A stretch of 64,000 bases of DNA from Streptomyces adelaidensis (GTDB taxonomy: Bacteria; Actinomycetota; Actinomycetes; Streptomycetales; Streptomycetaceae): assembly GCF_016598475.1 (NCBI RefSeq), contig NZ_JAEMUX010000009.1, forward strand, positions 1-64,000, given 5' to 3'. Position numbers and translations under genes: made by a program. Position 1 is the first letter of the stretch; each line of letters starts with the position of its first letter. Under the pieces are notes generated by a model. It was not told the origin of the DNA and did not search any database. It saw only the letters and a program-made list of their open reading frames with translations. Shown here one piece after another: positions 15,239-24,175 of the stretch.

Positions 15239-17041
15239 ATGTCCACGAAGGTCTCCGATCACGTCCTGCGGCGGTTGCGCGAATGGGGCGTGGACCATGT
15301 CTTCGCCTACCCCGGGGACGGCATCAACGGTCTCCTCTCGGCCTGGGGCCGGGCGGAGAACCAGCCCCGGTTCATCCAGTCGCGCCACGAGGAGATGTCC
15401 GCCTTCGAGGCCGTCGGCTACGCCAAGTTCTCCGGCCGGGTCGGCGTCTGCGCCGCGACCTCCGGCCCCGGCGCCATCCACCTCCTCAACGGCCTGTACG
15501 ACGCGAAGCTCGACCATGTGCCGGTCGTCGCGATCGTCGGGCAGACCAACCGCAGCGCCATGGGCGGCTCGTACCAGCAGGAGGTCGACCTGCTGAGCCT
15601 GTACAAGGACGTCGCCTCGGACTTCTGCGAGATGGTCACCGTCCCCGAGCAGCTCCCGAACGTCCTCGACCGGGCCTTTCGCACCGCGCTGGCACGCCGC
15701 TCGGTGACCGCCGTGATCATCCCGGCCGACGTCCAGGAACTCGACTACTCCCCGCCCGAGCACGCCTTCAAGATGGTCCCCTCCAGCCTCGGCCTGTCGC
15801 ACTACGCGCCGGTTCCGGGCGACGACGACCTGCGGCGGGCCGCCGACGTTCTCAACTCCGGTAAAAAGACCGCCATGTTGATCGGTCAGGGCGCGCGGGG
15901 CGCCCGGGCGGAGGTGACGGAGGTCGCCGACCGGCTGGGTGCGGGCGTGGCCAAGGCACTCCTCGGCAAGGACGCCCTCGACGACGACCTGCCCTTCGTC
16001 ACCGGCTCCATCGGCCTGCTGGGCACCCGGCCGTCGTACGAGATGATGCGGGACTGCGACACCCTGCTCGTCGTCGGTTCGTCCTTCCCCTACACGCAGT
16101 TCCTGCCCGAGTTCGGCGAGGCGCGGGCCGTGCAGATCGACATCGACCCGCACATGGTGGGGCTGCGCTATCCCTTCGAGGTCAACCTCGTCGGCGACGC
16201 CGCCACGACACTGCGCCGGCTGCTGCCGCTGCTGGAACCGAACGGGGACCCGGCCTGGCGCGAGCGGATCGAGGGCAATGTGGCGCGCTGGGCGGAGGTC
16301 ATGGAACGGCGGGCCGCCGTCGACGCCGATCCGATCAACCCGGAGTACGTCGCCCACGCCCTCAGCGGTCTGCTGCCGGACAACGTGATCCTGGCCGCCG
16401 ACTCCGGTTCGGCCGCGAACTGGTACGCCCGTCATCTGACGCTGCGCGGCGACATGCGCGGCTCGCTGTCGGGCACCCTGGCGACCATGGGGCCGGGCGT
16501 GCCGTACGCCATCGGCGCCAAGTTCGCGCACGGCGACCGGCCGGCGATCGCCCTGGTGGGTGACGGGGCGATGCAGATGAACGGCATGGCCGAGCTGATC
16601 ACCGTCGCCAAGTACTGGCAGGACTGGGACGATCCGCGGCTGATCGTCGCCGTCCTCAACAACCAGGACCTCAACCAGGTCACCTGGGAGATGCGGGCCA
16701 TGTCGGGCGCCCCGCAGTTCCTGCCCTCGCAGTCGATCCCCGACGTCGCCTACGCCGACTTCGCCCGCTCCCTCGGCCTGGCCGGCGTACGGGTAGAGAA
16801 GCCGGACGAGGTGCTGGGTGCCTGGGAGAGCGCGCTCGCCGCCGACCGGCCGTGTGTGCTGGACTTCGTGACCGACCCGGCCGTACCGCCCATCCCGCCG
16901 CACGCCACCCTGGACCAGATCGAGGCCGCCGCGGCCTCCGTCCTCAAGGGCGACAGCGACCGCGCCGCCATGGTGCGCCAGGGCTTCAAGGCCAAGGTCC
17001 AGGAGTTCCTGCCGCACCGCCACCACGCGGGCCGGCGGTGA
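15239..17041 (+). CDS. Thiamine-pyrophosphate enzyme, pyruvate oxidase/dehydrogenase-like
   Basis: A 600-aa TPP enzyme of the acetolactate synthase/pyruvate oxidase superfamily. The N-terminal PYR domain contains FAYPGDGINGLL, RHEEMSAFEAVGYAKFSG and the TPP-activating Glu. The PP domain contains GDGAMQMNGMAELITVAKYW followed by NNQDLNQVTWEMR (the GDG...NN cofactor motif). The best guess is conversion of pyruvate to acetate or acetyl-phosphate. ATG 15239 follows AGGAAAGG, and starts 2 bases after the stop of the 2-hydroxyacid oxidoreductase gene, so the products are probably made together: one makes pyruvate from lactate, the next consumes it. That pathway link is inference. Confidence 0.88.
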   Translation: MSTKVSDHVLRRLREWGVDHVFAYPGDGINGLLSAWGRAENQPRFIQSRHEEMSAFEAVGYAKFSGRVGVCAATSGPGAIHLLNGLYDAKLDHVPVVAIVGQTNRSAMGGSYQQEVDLLSLYKDVASDFCEMVTVPEQLPNVLDRAFRTALARRSVTAVIIPADVQELDYSPPEHAFKMVPSSLGLSHYAPVPGDDDLRRAADVLNSGKKTAMLIGQGARGARAEVTEVADRLGAGVAKALLGKDALDDDLPFVTGSIGLLGTRPSYEMMRDCDTLLVVGSSFPYTQFLPEFGEARAVQIDIDPHMVGLRYPFEVNLVGDAATTLRRLLPLLEPNGDPAWRERIEGNVARWAEVMERRAAVDADPINPEYVAHALSGLLPDNVILAADSGSAANWYARHLTLRGDMRGSLSGTLATMGPGVPYAIGAKFAHGDRPAIALVGDGAMQMNGMAELITVAKYWQDWDDPRLIVAVLNNQDLNQVTWEMRAMSGAPQFLPSQSIPDVAYADFARSLGLAGVRVEKPDEVLGAWESALAADRPCVLDFVTDPAVPPIPPHATLDQIEAAAASVLKGDSDRAAMVRQGFKAKVQEFLPHRHHAGRR

Positions 17042-17117
17042 CGGTGACGGACCGGCCCGTCGTGGAACGGGTGGACAGCGACGCCGGGCGTGCTCGGCCT
17101 TTCCGGAGGAAATGACC

Positions 17118-18149
17118 ATGACCGAGACCGTCGTCATCACCGGAGCGAGCGCCGGGATCGGCCGGGCCGCGGCCCTGCTCTACGCCCGGCGCGGCGCCCA
17201 GGTCGTCCTGATCGCCCGGGGCCGGGCGGGACTCGAGGCAGCGGCCAAGGAGGTGCGGAGGCTGGGCGGCCAGGCCCTCGTACAGGTGGCGGACACCGCC
17301 GACGGGCGGCAGGTGGAGCGCGCCGCCGATGCCGCCGAGGAGGCGTTCGGCCCCATCGACGTATGGATCAACTCCGCGTTCACCAGCGTGTTCGCGCCCT
17401 TCGACCGGATCACGCCCGAGGAGTACGGGCGGGTGACCGAGGTGACCTACCTCGGCTTCGTCAACGGCACCCGGGCCGCCCTGCGGCGGATGCTCCCCCG
17501 CGACCGGGGCACCGTCGTCCAGGTCGGCTCGGCCCTCGGTGAGCGTGCCATCCCGCTCCAGTCCGCGTACTGCGGAGCCAAGCACGCCATCAACGGCTTC
17601 ACGTCCTCGGTGCGGGTCGAACTGCTCCACCGGGGCAGCCGCGTACACATCACCGTCGCCCAGCTGCCCGCCGTCAACACGCCCCAGTTCTCCTGGGTCC
17701 GCTCCCGGCTCCCACGCCGCCCCCGGCCCGTACCGCCGATCTACCAGCCCGAGGTGGCCGCGCGGGGTGTCCTGCATGCCGCCGACCACCCCGGGCGCAA
17801 GCAGTACTACGTCGGGGCCACCACCCTGGCCACCGTGTGGGCCAACCGGCTCGCGCCTGCCCTGCTCGACCGCTACCTGGCCCGCACCGGATTCGACGCC
17901 CAGCAGACCGACGATCCCGCCGAGCCCGGCCCCGACAACCTCCATGCCCCGCTCGACGCCGCGGCGGGCACCGACCACGGCGCCCACGGCACGTTCGACG
18001 ACATCTCCCACGCCCGCTCCTGGCAGGCCGCCCTCGCCCGCCACCCGGTCGCCACCGCCGCCACGACCGCGGCGGGCGCGGGTCTGGCCGCGGTCGCGGC
18101 GGGTGCCCGTCGGCGGATACGGGCCGATCAGCCAGCCGGGAAGAGGTGA
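17118..18149 (+). CDS. SDR with extended C-terminal tail
   Basis: A 343-aa short-chain dehydrogenase. It has VITGASAGIGRA at the N-terminus, WINSAF in place of NNAG, a catalytic Ser in QVGSALGER and YCGAK as YxxxK. The SDR fold ends near residue 250; the remaining 90 residues are Ala-rich and end in a probable membrane-associated helix (TAATTAAGAGLAAVAAGA) plus a basic tail. GGAGGA ends 7 bases before the ATG at 17118, so that start is preferred over the ATG 6 bases earlier. It is third in the run after the lactate-type oxidoreductase and the pyruvate-oxidase-like gene, 76 bp downstream. Confidence 0.88.
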   Translation: MTETVVITGASAGIGRAAALLYARRGAQVVLIARGRAGLEAAAKEVRRLGGQALVQVADTADGRQVERAADAAEEAFGPIDVWINSAFTSVFAPFDRITPEEYGRVTEVTYLGFVNGTRAALRRMLPRDRGTVVQVGSALGERAIPLQSAYCGAKHAINGFTSSVRVELLHRGSRVHITVAQLPAVNTPQFSWVRSRLPRRPRPVPPIYQPEVAARGVLHAADHPGRKQYYVGATTLATVWANRLAPALLDRYLARTGFDAQQTDDPAEPGPDNLHAPLDAAAGTDHGAHGTFDDISHARSWQAALARHPVATAATTAAGAGLAAVAAGARRRIRADQPAGKR

Positions 18150-18157
18150 GGCGTACA

Positions 18158-18208
18158 AAGGGGCAAGGGGTAAGGAGGGGTAAGGGGTAAGGCGTAAGGC
18201 GTACAGGC
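18158..18208. repeat. Short GGTAAGG-type tandem repeat between convergent genes
   Basis: A purine-rich run of degenerate 7-10 bp units (AAGGGGTAAGG, GGTAAGG, CGTAAGG) fills the gap between the SDR stop and the STAS-ANTAR stop. No hairpin terminator is seen here. Confidence 0.7.
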
Positions 18209-18222
18209 CGTCGGGATACGCG

Positions 18223-18930
18223 TCAGCCGGAAGCGGCGTCGCCGTCGCGGAGCGCGCCCACCGCCGCGGCCAGCTGGATGCGCATCGCGTCGGGCAGTGG
18301 TTCACCGTGCACGGTCGTCAGGACCACGTCGGCGATGCGATGCAGCTTGGTGTTGGTGTTCTGGGAGACCGCGACCAGCACGGTCCAGGCGTCCTCCGGG
18401 CTGAGCGAGAACGTGGCCATCAGGATGCCGGTGGCCTGGTCGATGGCCGGGCGCGTGCGCATGGCACGGCGCAGCTGGGTGACCTCCGTCTGCAGTTTTT
18501 CCTCGTCCTCGCTCAGGGCGTCCCCCGTCGGCCGGGTGACCGCGAACAGCGGCCACGTATCCGTATTGACCAGGAGTGTCTTCGCCGCTGGGCTGACCGC
18601 CCGCACGGTGAGGGTCTTGCCGTGTCCCACCGCGTGCCGCCGCGCGGCCAGCAGTGCGTTCAGCCCGGAGCAGTCGCAGAACGTGACCCGGCTCAGGTCC
18701 AGCTCCACGTGGTCCACGGACCGGCTGACGGCGTCCTTCAAGGCTCGCCTCAGCGGTCGCTCGCTGACCACGTCCAACTCGCCGCAGAGCTCGACGGTCA
18801 CATTGCCGTCCCGCGCCGACGTGCAGACCACCGGCTCGGACGGCGGGGCCGCCCACGGGAGTGGTGACCCATCGGCCGCCGCTGTGTCCGCGGTGTTGTC
18901 GGCACGGTGCCGGATCCGTAGCTGTTGCAT
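18223..18930 (-). CDS. STAS-ANTAR domain regulator
   Basis: A 235-aa fusion of a STAS (anti-anti-sigma-like) domain at about residues 35-140 and an ANTAR RNA-binding domain at about 165-225. The STAS part has VELCGELDVVSERPL and the phosphorylation-site region VTFCDCSGLNALLAA, where Ser after C-D-C is the expected target. The ANTAR part has RPAIDQATGILMATFSLSPEDAW. This fusion couples partner-switch signalling to transcript antitermination. ATG 18930 is chosen because GGAGG lies 5 bases upstream; an ATG 18 codons earlier lacks a site. It is divergent from a small winged-helix gene. Confidence 0.9.
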   Translation of the reverse strand: MQQLRIRHRADNTADTAAADGSPLPWAAPPSEPVVCTSARDGNVTVELCGELDVVSERPLRRALKDAVSRSVDHVELDLSRVTFCDCSGLNALLAARRHAVGHGKTLTVRAVSPAAKTLLVNTDTWPLFAVTRPTGDALSEDEEKLQTEVTQLRRAMRTRPAIDQATGILMATFSLSPEDAWTVLVAVSQNTNTKLHRIADVVLTTVHGEPLPDAMRIQLAAAVGALRDGDAASG

Positions 18931-19020
18931 GGCCGCCTCCACACCGTCGCACGGGCTCTCCCTCAGAGTCCTCCGTCCCACCATTGCACGTCAATAGATA
19001 CCGGAAATGCAATTCAGGCT

Positions 19021-19050
19021 TTGAAATGCGCGAATGACGTGTCGTACCCT
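19021..19050 (+). promoter_or_regulatory. Promoter of the winged-helix gene, probably leaderless
   Basis: TTGAAA (19021-19026) and TACCCT (19045-19050) are spaced by 18 bp. The ATG at 19058 lies 8 bases after the -10 element and has no ribosome binding site, so the transcript is probably leaderless. Confidence 0.55.
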
Positions 19051-19057
19051 AGGTCGT

Positions 19058-19384
19058 ATGGGACAAGTGCCTGAGCCGCACAGCGGCTGGACGTTTCTCA
19101 CCAACCACGCCCGCGTGCTGGCGGCCATCGCGGGCAACCACTCCACCCGCATCCGCGACATCGCGGCGGGCTGCCGGCTCACCGAGCGAGCCGTGCAGAA
19201 GATCATCGCCGACCTGGAGGCCGACGGCTATCTCGCCCACACCCGTGAGGGCAGAGCCAACGCCTACCACATCAAGTCGGAGACCATCCTCCGGCACCCG
19301 GCCGAAGCCGGCCTCACCGTCGCCGAGTTGCTCGTCTTCCTGCTTCAGCACGACGCCGGCCGCAGCGAACAGGCATCCATCTGA
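19058..19384 (+). CDS. Small winged-helix DNA-binding protein
   Basis: A 108-aa protein with a winged helix-turn-helix over most of its length: FLTNHARVLAAIAG, then TRIRDIAAGCRLTERAVQKIIADLEADGYL, then the wing HTREGRANAYHI. The C-terminal 30 residues form a helix (LTVAELLVFLLQHD). It resembles the small MarR/ArsR-like HTH proteins common in Streptomyces. Start at 19058 is chosen because the fold begins there and the -10 box sits just upstream; the open frame has an earlier ATG inside the promoter. It is divergent from the STAS-ANTAR gene and may regulate it. Confidence 0.82.
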   Translation: MGQVPEPHSGWTFLTNHARVLAAIAGNHSTRIRDIAAGCRLTERAVQKIIADLEADGYLAHTREGRANAYHIKSETILRHPAEAGLTVAELLVFLLQHDAGRSEQASI

Positions 19385-19461
19385 GTCCCTGCTCGGCTCG
19401 GGCTCGACTCGACGCTCGGCTGCGGCCACCTGATGCACCCGCGAGGTCCTTGGCCGGCGCT

Positions 19462-19550
19462 CGGGGGCGGGGCGGCGTGGGCGGGGTGGGTGGCGTGGGC
19501 GGGGTGGCGTGGGCGGGGTGGGTGGCGTGGGCGGGGTGGGCGGGGTGCGG
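19462..19550. repeat. GTGGGCGGGG minisatellite
   Basis: A strongly G-skewed run made of shuffled GTGGGCGGGG and GTGGGTGGC units, about nine copies, fills part of the 369-bp gap between the winged-helix gene and the Ser/Thr kinase. The plus strand has almost no C-runs, so it could form G-quadruplex structures. No gene is seen in this gap. Confidence 0.85.
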
Positions 19551-19753
19551 TGGTCGGGCACGAGGCGCTGGGCGCGGAAGGCGTCCAGTCCCCGGGGAAC
19601 GCCTCGTCGGCAGTCCCCGTCAAACTCCGTCCCGCGCACGGTAGTTGACGACCTGCCATCACGAGGTGCTCCGCTATGCTCGGCCCCGTTCGGATCGATG
19701 ATCTGTTCGAACGAACGACGGCTGGTGGGCGCCCAGTCCGCCGAGAAGGAAAC

Positions 19754-21319
19754 GTGAGAGAGCTCGTGATATCCGGAGATGGCGATCACCAGGCGGCGAC
19801 ACACGCGGGACGCGGCTCGGAACGGCTGATCGCCGGTCGGTATCTGCTCCACGGCGTGCTCGGCAGGGGCGGCATGGGCACCGTCTGGCGTGCCCGGGAC
19901 CAGCTGCTGGACCGTCCGGTCGCCGTCAAGGAACTGCACATCCTGCCCCACGGCGACGAGGAGCAGCGCATCCGTGTGCGCCGCGCCATCCGTGAGGCGC
20001 GCGCGGTCGCCCGGGTGCCGCACCCGCACGCGGTCGGCATCCACGACCTGGTCGAGGCCGAGGACCGGCTGTGGATCGTCATGGAACTCGTCGAGGGCCC
20101 CTCGCTGGCGCACCGGATCGCCGAGACCGGGCCGCTCGCACCGCGGCACGCGGCCACCTTCGGTCTGCAACTGCTCGACGCGCTGGAGGCCGTGCACGCC
20201 GCCGGCACCCTGCATCGCGACGTCAAGCCCGCCAACGTCCTGCTGCGCCCGGGCGGCGACGCCGTCCTCACCGACTTCGGCATCGCGGCCCTGGACGACG
20301 GCGAGTTCCTGACGACCACCGGTGAACTGGTCGGTTCGCTGGAGTTCATGGCGCCGGAGCGGGTGATGGGAGCGGAGGTCGGTCCGGCCTCCGACCTGTG
20401 GTCGCTGGGCGCGACCCTCGCCACGGTCTGCGGCGGGCAGTCCCCGTTCCGCAGACCGGCGCGGCCCGCGACGCTGCACGCGGTGGCGTACGAGGCCCCC
20501 GTCCTGCCGGACCGGCTCGGCCCGCTGCGTCCGGTGGTCGAGGCGCTGCTGCGCAAGTCCCCGGACGAGCGCCCCTCGGCGGCCGGTACGCGTGCCGCGC
20601 TGCGGCGGGTCGCGGCGGGAGAGGCGGACGCCGGGCCGCTGCCGTCGGCGACCGAGCGCGTGCTGCGGCCGTCGGCGCCGGTGGCCGACGCGGACACGGT
20701 GACCAGCGGCCCGGGGCGGCTCGTCCCGGCCGGTGGGACCGTGCCGACGGCGTCGCACACCACGTCACTCAGGCCGTGCCCCGGGCAGCCGTCCCGTCCG
20801 GCGGGTCCGCGGCGAGTGCTGTGGGCACTGGCCGGTACGGCCGTCCTCGCGGCGGGCGTCGTGGGCGGCCTCTTCCTCGGCGGGGTACTGCCGCTCAAGG
20901 CGGACCCGAAGACGACGACCGCCGGCCGGACCGTCGAGTCGGCGACCGGTTGGCAGCCGGTGAGCGGAGTCTCCGTCCAGCAGGGAGACAAGGTCACCGT
21001 GCGGTTCCTCTCGGGCGAGTGGACCGCCGACCACCGGAACATGCCCATGACCGGGCCGGCCGGTTACGACGCCGACACCGACCGGTTGCTGGACGGGGCG
21101 AAGGACTGCAAGGTCAAGCCCGCGGCCCCGTTCGGCACCCTGCTGGCGCACCTCGTGGGCGAGCGGGACTTCCCCGTCCACTCCGTCGGCCGGAAGCTCA
21201 CCTTCCGGGCTGCCGGGGACGGCACCCTGCACCTGGGCATGAACGACGCCGCCGGCTCCTGTTCCGAGGACAACAAGGGCACGATGACCGTGCGGGTGAG
21301 CGTCACGCATCAGCCTTGA
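19754..21319 (+). CDS. Membrane Ser/Thr protein kinase with LecA-like extracellular domain
   Basis: A 521-aa Hanks-type kinase. GRGGMGTVWRA (near residue 37) is the P-loop, VAVKEL holds the ATP-binding Lys, HRDVKPANV the catalytic loop and DFGIAAL the DFG motif. An Ala/Pro-rich juxtamembrane stretch follows, then one membrane helix about 353-378 (VLWALAGTAVLAAGVVGGLF). The outer part, about 393-519, has no PASTA repeats. It reads as a PA-IL/LecA-type carbohydrate-binding beta-sandwich: SGEWTADHRNMPMTGPAGY, PFGTLLAHLV, LHLGMNDAAGSCSEDNKG. This suggests sensing of a sugar ligand outside the cell. GTG 19754 has AGAAGGA upstream. Confidence 0.88.
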   Translation: MRELVISGDGDHQAATHAGRGSERLIAGRYLLHGVLGRGGMGTVWRARDQLLDRPVAVKELHILPHGDEEQRIRVRRAIREARAVARVPHPHAVGIHDLVEAEDRLWIVMELVEGPSLAHRIAETGPLAPRHAATFGLQLLDALEAVHAAGTLHRDVKPANVLLRPGGDAVLTDFGIAALDDGEFLTTTGELVGSLEFMAPERVMGAEVGPASDLWSLGATLATVCGGQSPFRRPARPATLHAVAYEAPVLPDRLGPLRPVVEALLRKSPDERPSAAGTRAALRRVAAGEADAGPLPSATERVLRPSAPVADADTVTSGPGRLVPAGGTVPTASHTTSLRPCPGQPSRPAGPRRVLWALAGTAVLAAGVVGGLFLGGVLPLKADPKTTTAGRTVESATGWQPVSGVSVQQGDKVTVRFLSGEWTADHRNMPMTGPAGYDADTDRLLDGAKDCKVKPAAPFGTLLAHLVGERDFPVHSVGRKLTFRAAGDGTLHLGMNDAAGSCSEDNKGTMTVRVSVTHQP

Positions 21320-21342
21320 TCACCGCTCCCTCCCAAAAGCCG

Positions 21343-22011
21343 TCAGCTCCCGGCCACGAGTTCCCTGAGCGCGATGTTGAGCTCCAGGACGTTCACCCGG
21401 GGCTCTCCGATGAAACCGAGGGTGCGGCCCTCGGTGTGGTCCTTGACCAGCTTCTCCACCCGGGTCGCCGAGAGGCCGTTCCTCTCGGCGACCCGGTGGA
21501 CCTGGATCTCCGCGTACTGCGGGGAGATGTCCGGGTCCAGGCCGGAGCCGGAGGATGTCACCGCGTCGGCGGGCACCTCGGACGCCCTGACCGTGTAGCC
21601 GGTCACCGAGTTGTCCTTGACGACGGCGGCCTTGGCGTCCTTCACCCACCGGATCAGCTCGGCGTTGTCACCGGAGCGGTTGGTCGCGCCGGAGAGGATC
21701 AGCTTGTACCGGGTGTTGACGCTGTTGGTGCCGAGGCCGTTGCGCGGTCGGCCCTGGAACCACTTCAGGTCGGGCTCGGGGGTCTCCTGGCCCTTCTTCA
21801 GCGGCAGGTCGTACGACTGCCCGATCAGCGACGAGCCGACGACCTCGCCGTCCGCCTCGATCTCCGAGCCGTTCGCCTTGCCGCTGAACAGGGCCTGGGC
21901 GACGCCGGTGACGGCGAGCGGGTAGAGGACGCCGGTCACCAGGGTCAGTACGAGCAGTGCGCGCAGGGCCGCCCCCAGCAACCGGGCCGTGTTCGATACC
22001 GAGTTGTTCAT
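21343..22011 (-). CDS. kdpC: Potassium-transporting ATPase subunit C
   Basis: A 222-aa KdpC, the small membrane-anchored subunit that helps KdpB bind ATP in the high-affinity K+ pump. There is one N-terminal membrane helix (residues 10-38), then WFQGRPRNGLGTNS, SASGSDLDPDISP-like VTSSGSGLDPDISPQYA and a C-terminal helix typical of the family (VNVLELNIALREL). It ends the operon and is 34 bp downstream of kdpB. No kdpD or kdpE sensor genes are present next to it; the next gene, convergent, is a Ser/Thr kinase. Confidence 0.96.
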   Translation of the reverse strand: MNNSVSNTARLLGAALRALLVLTLVTGVLYPLAVTGVAQALFSGKANGSEIEADGEVVGSSLIGQSYDLPLKKGQETPEPDLKWFQGRPRNGLGTNSVNTRYKLILSGATNRSGDNAELIRWVKDAKAAVVKDNSVTGYTVRASEVPADAVTSSGSGLDPDISPQYAEIQVHRVAERNGLSATRVEKLVKDHTEGRTLGFIGEPRVNVLELNIALRELVAGS

Positions 22012-22045
22012 GGTCGATCAACACGCTTTCGTAGGGCTACCAGGG

Positions 22046-24175
22046 CTACAGCCCGGGGGCGAGGGCGATGAACAGGTCGATGAGCTTGATGCCGATGAAC
22101 GGGGCGATCAGTCCGCCGAGGCCGTAGATCCCGAGGTTGCGCCGGAGCAGCCGGTCCGCGCTCACCGGCCGGTACCGCACGCCCCGCAGCGCGAGCGGCA
22201 CCAGCGCGATGATGATCAGCGCGTTGAAGACGACGGCGGAGAGGATGGCGGAGTCCGGCGAGGACAGCCGCATGATGTTCAGCCTGTCCAGGCCCGGATG
22301 GACCGCCGCGAACAGCGCCGGGATGATCGCGAAGTACTTGGCCACGTCGTTGGCGATGGAGAACGTCGTCAACGCGCCCCGGGTGATCAGGAGTTGCTTG
22401 CCGATCTCGACGATCTCGATGAGCTTGGTGGGGTCGGAGTCGAGATCCACCATGTTCCCGGCCTCCTTGGCGGCCGAGGTGCCGGTGTTCATGGCGACGC
22501 CGACGTCCGCCTGGGCGAGCGCGGGCGCGTCGTTCGTGCCGTCGCCGGTCATCGCGACGAGCTTGCCGCCGGCCTGCTCCCGCTTGATGAGAGCCATCTT
22601 GTCCTCGGGGGTGGCCTCGGCGAGGAAGTCGTCGACGCCCGCCTCCTCGGCGATCGCCCTGGCGGTCAGCGGGTTGTCGCCCGTGATCATGACGGTTCTG
22701 ATGCCCATGCGCCGCAGTTCCTCGAACCGCTCCCGCATGCCGTCCTTGACGACGTCCTTGAGGTGGATGACGCCCAGTACGCGGGCCCCGTCCACGTCGT
22801 CGACCGCCACCAGCAGCGGCGTACCGCCCGCCTCGGAGATCCGGTTCGCGAGTGCCTCGGCGTCCTCGGCGACGGTGCCGCCCTGCTCCCGCACCCAGGC
22901 GACGACCGAACCGGCCGCGCCCTTACGGATCCTGCGCCCGTCGACGTCCACGCCCGACATCCGGGTCTGCGCGGTGAACTCGATCCACCCGGCACCCGTC
23001 AGCTCCCCCTGGTGCCGCTCCCGCAGCCCGTACCTCTCCTTGGCGAGTACGACGACGGAGCGGCCCTCTGGGGTCTCGTCGGCCAGCGAGGAGAGCTGGG
23101 CGGCGTCCGCGACCTCGGCCTCGGTCGTACCGCCCACCGACAGGAACTCCGACGCCCGGCGGTTGCCGAGGGTGATCGTGCCCGTCTTGTCCAGCAGGAG
23201 GGTCGACACGTCACCGGCGGCCTCCACGGCCCGCCCGGACATGGCGAGGACGTTCCGCTGGACCAGGCGGTCCATGCCCGCGATGCCGATGGCCGACAGC
23301 AGGGCCCCGATGGTGGTCGGGATCAGACAGACCAGGAGGGCGACCAGGACGACCAGGGTCAGATGGGTGCCCGCGTAGTCCGCGAACGGCGGCAGGGTCG
23401 CCACCGCGAGCAGGAACACGATGGTCAGCGACGCGAGCAGGATGTTGAGCGCGATCTCGTTCGGTGTCTTCTGCCGGGCCGCGCCCTCGACCAGGTTGAT
23501 CATCCGGTCGATGAAGGTCTCTCCCGGCTTCGTCGTGATCTTGATGACGACGCGGTCGGAGAGGACCTTCGTGCCCCCGGTGACGGCGGACCGGTCGCCG
23601 CCGGACTCGCGGATGACGGGCGCCGACTCACCGGTGATCGCCGACTCGTCGACGGACGCGACGCCCTCGACGACGTCACCGTCGCCGGGGATGATGTCGC
23701 CGGCCTCACAGACGACGAGGTCGCCGACGCGCAGCTCGGTGCCGGGGACGCGTTCCTCGGCGGAGCCGTCGAGGCGCCGCGCCACGGTGTCGGTCTTGGC
23801 CCTGCGCAGGGTGTCGGCCTGCGCCTTGCCGCGCCCTTCGGCGACCGCCTCCGCCAGGTTGGCGAAGATCACGGTCAGCCAGAGCCAGGCACTGATCGTC
23901 CACCCGAACGGGTCGCCCGGGTCCCGGAAGGAGAAGAGCGTCGTCAGGACGGACCCGACGAGCACGACGAACATGACCGGTGACTTGATCATCACCCGTG
24001 GGTCGAGCTTGCGGAACGCGTCCGGCAGGGACTTCACGAGCTGTTTGGCGTCGAACAGGCCCGCGCCGACACGGCCTTCGGCGGGTTTCTGACCGGTGGG
24101 CGGGTCGCTGTGCGGCGCCCGGGCCGGGGTGGCTGCGGACATCGAGTCCTCTTGCTTCGTCACGTCGGTTGTCAT
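22046..24175 (-). CDS. kdpB: Potassium-transporting P-type ATPase subunit B
   Basis: A 709-aa P-type ATPase catalytic subunit. The phosphorylation motif [10 protein letters not shown] is intact, as are the actuator motif (AITGESAPV), the GDNPLTA segment and [17 protein letters not shown] hinge. It hydrolyses ATP to drive K+ through KdpA. The start at 24175 gives a 4-base ATGA overlap with the kdpA stop, which fits translational coupling; a second ATG 11 codons on is possible. The N-terminal 45 residues are a Pro/Ala-rich extension before the first helix, as in actinobacterial KdpB. Confidence 0.96.
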   Translation of the reverse strand: MTTDVTKQEDSMSAATPARAPHSDPPTGQKPAEGRVGAGLFDAKQLVKSLPDAFRKLDPRVMIKSPVMFVVLVGSVLTTLFSFRDPGDPFGWTISAWLWLTVIFANLAEAVAEGRGKAQADTLRRAKTDTVARRLDGSAEERVPGTELRVGDLVVCEAGDIIPGDGDVVEGVASVDESAITGESAPVIRESGGDRSAVTGGTKVLSDRVVIKITTKPGETFIDRMINLVEGAARQKTPNEIALNILLASLTIVFLLAVATLPPFADYAGTHLTLVVLVALLVCLIPTTIGALLSAIGIAGMDRLVQRNVLAMSGRAVEAAGDVSTLLLDKTGTITLGNRRASEFLSVGGTTEAEVADAAQLSSLADETPEGRSVVVLAKERYGLRERHQGELTGAGWIEFTAQTRMSGVDVDGRRIRKGAAGSVVAWVREQGGTVAEDAEALANRISEAGGTPLLVAVDDVDGARVLGVIHLKDVVKDGMRERFEELRRMGIRTVMITGDNPLTARAIAEEAGVDDFLAEATPEDKMALIKREQAGGKLVAMTGDGTNDAPALAQADVGVAMNTGTSAAKEAGNMVDLDSDPTKLIEIVEIGKQLLITRGALTTFSIANDVAKYFAIIPALFAAVHPGLDRLNIMRLSSPDSAILSAVVFNALIIIALVPLALRGVRYRPVSADRLLRRNLGIYGLGGLIAPFIGIKLIDLFIALAPGL

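Noticed and set aside
21320..21342. kdpD/kdpE sensor genes next to kdpC
   Set aside because: Only 23 bp separate kdpC from the convergent kinase; no sensor-kinase text is seen in the window.
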